Positions 41,772 through 44,480 of a DNA stretch of 44,480 bases are shown here, one piece after another; position 1 is the first letter of the stretch, and each line of letters begins with the position of its first letter. The notes under the pieces were generated by a model. The model was given only the letters and a program-made list of their open reading frames with translations. It was not told the DNA's origin and ran no database searches. Source of the stretch: Sphingomonas cremea. Its GTDB lineage: Bacteria; Pseudomonadota; Alphaproteobacteria; Sphingomonadales; Sphingomonadaceae. Location of the stretch: positions 1 through 44,480 of the forward strand of contig NZ_JAKFGM010000004.1 of assembly GCF_021502585.1 (NCBI RefSeq), written 5' to 3'. The translations under genes and the position numbers were made by a program.

Positions 41772-42922
41772 CGCTTGCGTCGCCGCCGTTGGATGACCCG
41801 CTCGTAGACGTGCATCACGACCGCGTTGATGTCGTCCCAGTCCATTGTCCTGGCAACCTCCAGGCCCGCACCGCCATGGCGCGCGCGTAAGTCCGGGTTG
41901 GATTGATAAGTGGCCAGAATCTCTGCGAACGCTTCCGTATCCCCGGGGTTCGCCAGCCGGCCAGTGATCCTGTCGTGGACCAGGCTCGTCGTCCCCGACG
42001 CAACCGCGGCGATAACAGGCAGCCCCGAAGCCATCGCCTCCAACGTGACGTTCCCGAACGTCTCGGTGATCGATGGGTTCAGGAATACATCGGCGGACGC
42101 GAGCGCAGTCGCCAATTCGACCCCGGTCAGCTGTCCAGTGAAGATGGCGTCAGGCAGACGTTCCTCGAAATAGCTCCGCGCCGGCCCGTCGCCGATGGCC
42201 ATTACCCGTAATGGGACGTCGATTGCCCTGGCGGCGTCGATGGCATCGGCGAAAACATCGAGACCCTTTTCCAGGACCAGTCGCCCGAGGAAGACGACGA
42301 CCATGTCATCGTCGGCGATATTGTGACTGCGCCGCCAGTCGAGGCTGCGCCGGTCCGGATTAAACTGCTCGCGATCGACACCCCGACTCCACAACGAGAT
42401 GTCGCTGTTCATCCGCTGTGCGCGAAAGATCGCCGCGGTCGACTCCGCCGGGACGACGATTGCGTCGCAGCGCCGATAGAAGCGTCGCATGATCGCTCGG
42501 GCCGCCGGCTCCAGGAACGCCAGGCCATAATATTGCAGGTAGGTGTCGAACCGGGTGTGGACTGAAGCCACCGCTGGGATATTCCGGCCTCGCGCCCAGG
42601 TGATGGCGCGATGACCGACGAAATCCGGACTGGCGACATGAATTACGTTGGGTGCAAACGCCTCCAGGTCGCGGCGGACCGATCCCGGCAGGTGGTAGGG
42701 GATTCGATATTCCTGGCGCCTCGGAACCTTGAATGCCGGCACGCCGACCAGGTCGCCGGTCGGCGGAAACGCCGGGTGCTTGACCGTTGGAGAATAGATG
42801 CGGACCTGCGCCCCTTGTCGAAGGAGATAGCCGACCAGCCTGTTAAGCGCTTGATTGGCGCCATCACGGACGTAATTGTAATTGCCCGAGAACAGGGCAA
42901 TGCGGAGTTCTTCGGGCTTCAT
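41768..42922 (-). CDS. GT4 glycosyltransferase (alpha-mannosyl/SQD2-like), paralogue B
   Basis: 384 residues of the GT4 family, clearly paralogous to the gene at 29028-30251: same opening RIALFSGNYNYVRDGANQALN near 7-27, SVHTRFDTYLQYYG near 119-132, LWSRGVDREQFNPD, FLGRLVLEKGLDVF, AIGDGPARSYF and the donor-site STETFGNV-type SITETFGNVTLEAMASG near 285-301. It lacks the acidic N-terminal extension of paralogue A and ends in a basic tail (RVIQRRRRKR), which could bind acidic lipids at the membrane. It is likely another step of glycolipid synthesis. It is divergent from the DNA glycosylase gene and convergent with PadR. Confidence 0.88.
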   Translation of the reverse strand: MKPEELRIALFSGNYNYVRDGANQALNRLVGYLLRQGAQVRIYSPTVKHPAFPPTGDLVGVPAFKVPRRQEYRIPYHLPGSVRRDLEAFAPNVIHVASPDFVGHRAITWARGRNIPAVASVHTRFDTYLQYYGLAFLEPAARAIMRRFYRRCDAIVVPAESTAAIFRAQRMNSDISLWSRGVDREQFNPDRRSLDWRRSHNIADDDMVVVFLGRLVLEKGLDVFADAIDAARAIDVPLRVMAIGDGPARSYFEERLPDAIFTGQLTGVELATALASADVFLNPSITETFGNVTLEAMASGLPVIAAVASGTTSLVHDRITGRLANPGDTEAFAEILATYQSNPDLRARHGGAGLEVARTMDWDDINAVVMHVYERVIQRRRRKR

Positions 42923-42984
42923 TGCGCCCCCGCCTTAGCGGCAGCGGCGCGCATGCCGCAACCGGCCGGGAATAGGAGGAGCCG

Positions 42985-43479
42985 ATAACCTTCAAGCGTT
43001 CGATGGCACCCGCCGGCGCGACAGATGCGACGTTGCTGGTTCTTGGCAGCTTGCCGGGAGAGGCTTCCCTCCACGCGCAGCGATACTATGCCCATCCCCA
43101 AAACCAGTTCTGGAGGCTGTTGGGCGCGGCAATCGGCGAAGAGCTCGCCGGCCTTGCCTACGATCAACGCCTTGTCCGGCTCACGGCGCGAGGAATCGCG
43201 CTGTGGGATGTAGTCGGCGAAGCGCGGCGGCACGGCAGTCTCGATGGCGCCATTCGCAATGCGACTGCCAACAGGCTCGCCGAATTTGTCGCAACCCATC
43301 CCCGATTGAAGGCGGTAGCCTTCAACGGCAAGACCGCTTCGCGGCTTGGCCGGGCAGAGCTGGCCGGTATTGGCAGCGTGGAGCTGATCGATTTGCCCTC
43401 GTCCAGCCCCGCCTACACGTTGGCCCTGGCGCGGAAGGCGGAGTCGTGGGCGGTGCTCGGAGCGCTTGCAAGCCCGTGA
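42985..43479 (+). CDS. Hypoxanthine/uracil-DNA glycosylase (DNA-deoxyinosine glycosylase)
   Basis: A UDG-superfamily repair enzyme that removes deaminated bases. The signature LGSLPGEASLHAQRYYAHPQNQFWRLLG includes the active-site loop HPQNQFW, as in the hypoxanthine-DNA glycosylase group; later motifs are ALWDVVGEARRHGSLDGAI and VAFNGKTA and the LPSSSPAYT loop near the end. From ATG 43003 it has 158 residues. But AGGAGG (42974-42979) sits 5 bases before an in-frame ATA at 42985, and homologous text (Lys-Arg-Ser) lies between ATA and the ATG. An in-frame TAG at 42973 excludes any earlier start. I give 42985 as the likely boundary; ATG 43003 is the conservative start. Confidence 0.85.
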   Translation: MTFKRSMAPAGATDATLLVLGSLPGEASLHAQRYYAHPQNQFWRLLGAAIGEELAGLAYDQRLVRLTARGIALWDVVGEARRHGSLDGAIRNATANRLAEFVATHPRLKAVAFNGKTASRLGRAELAGIGSVELIDLPSSSPAYTLALARKAESWAVLGALASP

Positions 43480-43499
43480 GAAGTCGGCAAACTGGCGTT

Positions 43500-43787
43500 A
43501 TGAGCGACGCGATCGAGGAAGAGGAAGACCAGGCCCTGACGATGGTCGACGAGGCACTGGTCGCCGGTAATATCGCCAACACCAACGGGCTGCTGGTGAT
43601 CCTTGCCCGGCTGGTCGCCAAGGGCGTCTTCGACGCCGAGGATCTGCATGCATTCTCCGACAGCTATTCCAAGCCGCTCGACCATGAGCACATGCGAGAG
43701 AATGAGCTGATCAGCCAGATGCAGGACCAGATGGAGGCGACCCTCGCCCAGCTCATGCATTTCCTGGCGGACAAGGGCAGCGACTAG
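43500..43787 (+). CDS. Small acidic hypothetical protein
   Basis: 95 residues from ATG 43500, soluble, acidic at the start (DAIEEEEDQALT) and predicted all helical, with a middle segment NTNGLLVILARLVAKGVFDAEDLHAFSDSY. I do not recognise a family. It starts 21 bases after the DNA glycosylase stop in the same direction, so the two may share a transcript. Its stop is 7 bases from the convergent efflux gene. The SD is weak. Confidence 0.7.
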   Translation: MSDAIEEEEDQALTMVDEALVAGNIANTNGLLVILARLVAKGVFDAEDLHAFSDSYSKPLDHEHMRENELISQMQDQMEATLAQLMHFLADKGSD

Positions 43788-43794
43788 CCGATTT

Positions 43795-44480
43795 TCAGGC
43801 GGATTGGCTCCAACCTCCGCCAAGCGCCCGGAAAAGGTCGATCTGGGCTGCTACGACCCGGCCATCCATCTCGGTCAAATCGGCTTCCGCTTCGGCGAAG
43901 GTGCGCTCGGCATCCAATAGGGCAAGCGAATCCACCTGCCCTTCGCGTTGCTGGGCGCGAACAATGCGTGCTGCCACGGCCGCCTCGTCGCGTGCCGCCT
44001 TCAACGCCTCACGCTGCCGGAGCGCGTTGGCGTAGACGGAAAGCGCAGTCTCGGTCTCTTGGAGCGACTTGAGCACTGTGCCGTCGAACTGGGCCAGCGC
44101 CTCCTGCGTGCCGGCTTCGGCTCCGGCAACGCGTGCCCGGGCGCGGGCATGGTCGGTGAAAGCCCAGCTGATCAACGGGCCCAGGACGAAACCGACGGGA
44201 TTGCTGAACAGATTGCCGATGCTGCCCGCGGAAGAGCCGACGGAGCCGCCGAGCGTGACGCGAGGATAAAGATCGGCAGTGGCAACGCCGATGCGCGCTG
44301 TCGCGGCGGCCAGGCGCCGCTCGGCCGCACGGACGTCGGGTCGCCGGGCGAGCAACTGCGCGCCGTCGCCGACCGGGATCGGCCGATCGAGCTTCAACGA
44401 AGTGACGCGCGCGCCCGCCGCATGGGGCCGCGCGGCGGGCGCGCGCCCGGTCAACGTCGCCAGCCGGAACAGCGCGGAGT
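43795..44480 (-). CDS. RND efflux outer-membrane factor (NodT/OprM-type), 3' part
   Basis: The frame is open to the right window edge, so only the C-terminal 228 or so residues are visible. The family pattern for outer-membrane channel proteins is clear: LLARRPDVRAAERRLAAATARIGVATADLYPRVTLGGSVG, then LGPLISWAFTDHARARARVAGAEAG, LKSLQETETALSVYANALRQREAL and the final DSLALLDAERTFAEAEADLTEMDGRVVAAQIDLFRALGGGW. These proteins form the TolC-like tunnel for RND pumps. The start and a possible lipid attachment site lie outside the window. The pump genes are expected beyond base 44480. Confidence 0.92.
   Translation of the reverse strand, partial: SALFRLATLTGRAPAARPHAAGARVTSLKLDRPIPVGDGAQLLARRPDVRAAERRLAAATARIGVATADLYPRVTLGGSVGSSAGSIGNLFSNPVGFVLGPLISWAFTDHARARARVAGAEAGTQEALAQFDGTVLKSLQETETALSVYANALRQREALKAARDEAAVAARIVRAQQREGQVDSLALLDAERTFAEAEADLTEMDGRVVAAQIDLFRALGGGWSQSA

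Overview
The window looks like the chromosome of a sphingomonad-type alphaproteobacterium. This is inferred from gene content and GC-rich codon use, not from a marker gene. The clues are Entner-Doudoroff sugar genes, DUF3297, a TonB-dependent receptor with an S10 peptidase, a NodT-type efflux protein, alpha-type PspA/PspC genes and many 4-base ATGA gene overlaps. I see no IS element, prophage, CRISPR array, rRNA or origin. One tRNA gene is present, tRNA-Thr(UGU), on the minus strand at 36715-36790.

Layout. 1-498: 5' part of a membrane-anchored protein with a roughly 10-residue NPQAF-type repeat (minus). 806-4920: glucose block zwf, glk, a TonB-like gene and pgl (plus). edd is not in the slot between zwf and glk where related genomes often carry it. 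A 26-codon frame coupled to both neighbours lies there instead. 12611-4979 (minus): a long co-directional run of HxlR regulator, AceE/transketolase-like ThDP enzyme, small protein, MaoC hydratase, CitE-type CoA-ester lyase, zinc alcohol dehydrogenase, DUF3833 protein and MHS-type transporter. This is probably acyl-CoA/2-oxoacid metabolism. 12746-13285 (plus): a shortened AzoR divergent from HxlR. 16879-13282 (minus): branched-chain 2-oxoacid dehydrogenase E1alpha-E1beta-E2, coupled by overlaps and lacking its own E3. 20279-16944: a large secreted beta-propeller/amidohydrolase.

20402-22735: DUF3297, a small membrane protein, then a phage-shock-like operon (tiny exported peptide, N-terminally extended PspA, PspC, PspB-like) with a sigma-54-like promoter and a clear terminator. 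22831-27662: alpha/beta hydrolase, S10 carboxypeptidase and a ZnuD-like TonB receptor. 27804-30251: threonine-synthase-like enzyme and a GT4 glycosyltransferase. 30580-36672 (plus): a four-gene operon linked by 4-base overlaps (5-oxoprolinase HyuA-HyuB fusion, DUF969, DUF979, DUF2891). It looks like a complete unit for 5-oxoproline uptake and opening and is the best candidate for an under-described system here.

36715-44480: tRNA-Thr, VIT-type metal transporter, hypothetical RNase-H-like-fold protein, TM-helix-repeat channel, rarA, an autoregulated-looking PadR gene with a perfect 16-bp palindrome, a second GT4 paralogous to the first, a hypoxanthine-DNA glycosylase whose SD sits at an ATA codon, a small conserved protein, and the 3' part of an RND outer-membrane factor. 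Genes are packed tightly. Several convergent pairs share stop-codon bases (13282-13285, 41768-41771) or abut (20675-20680).
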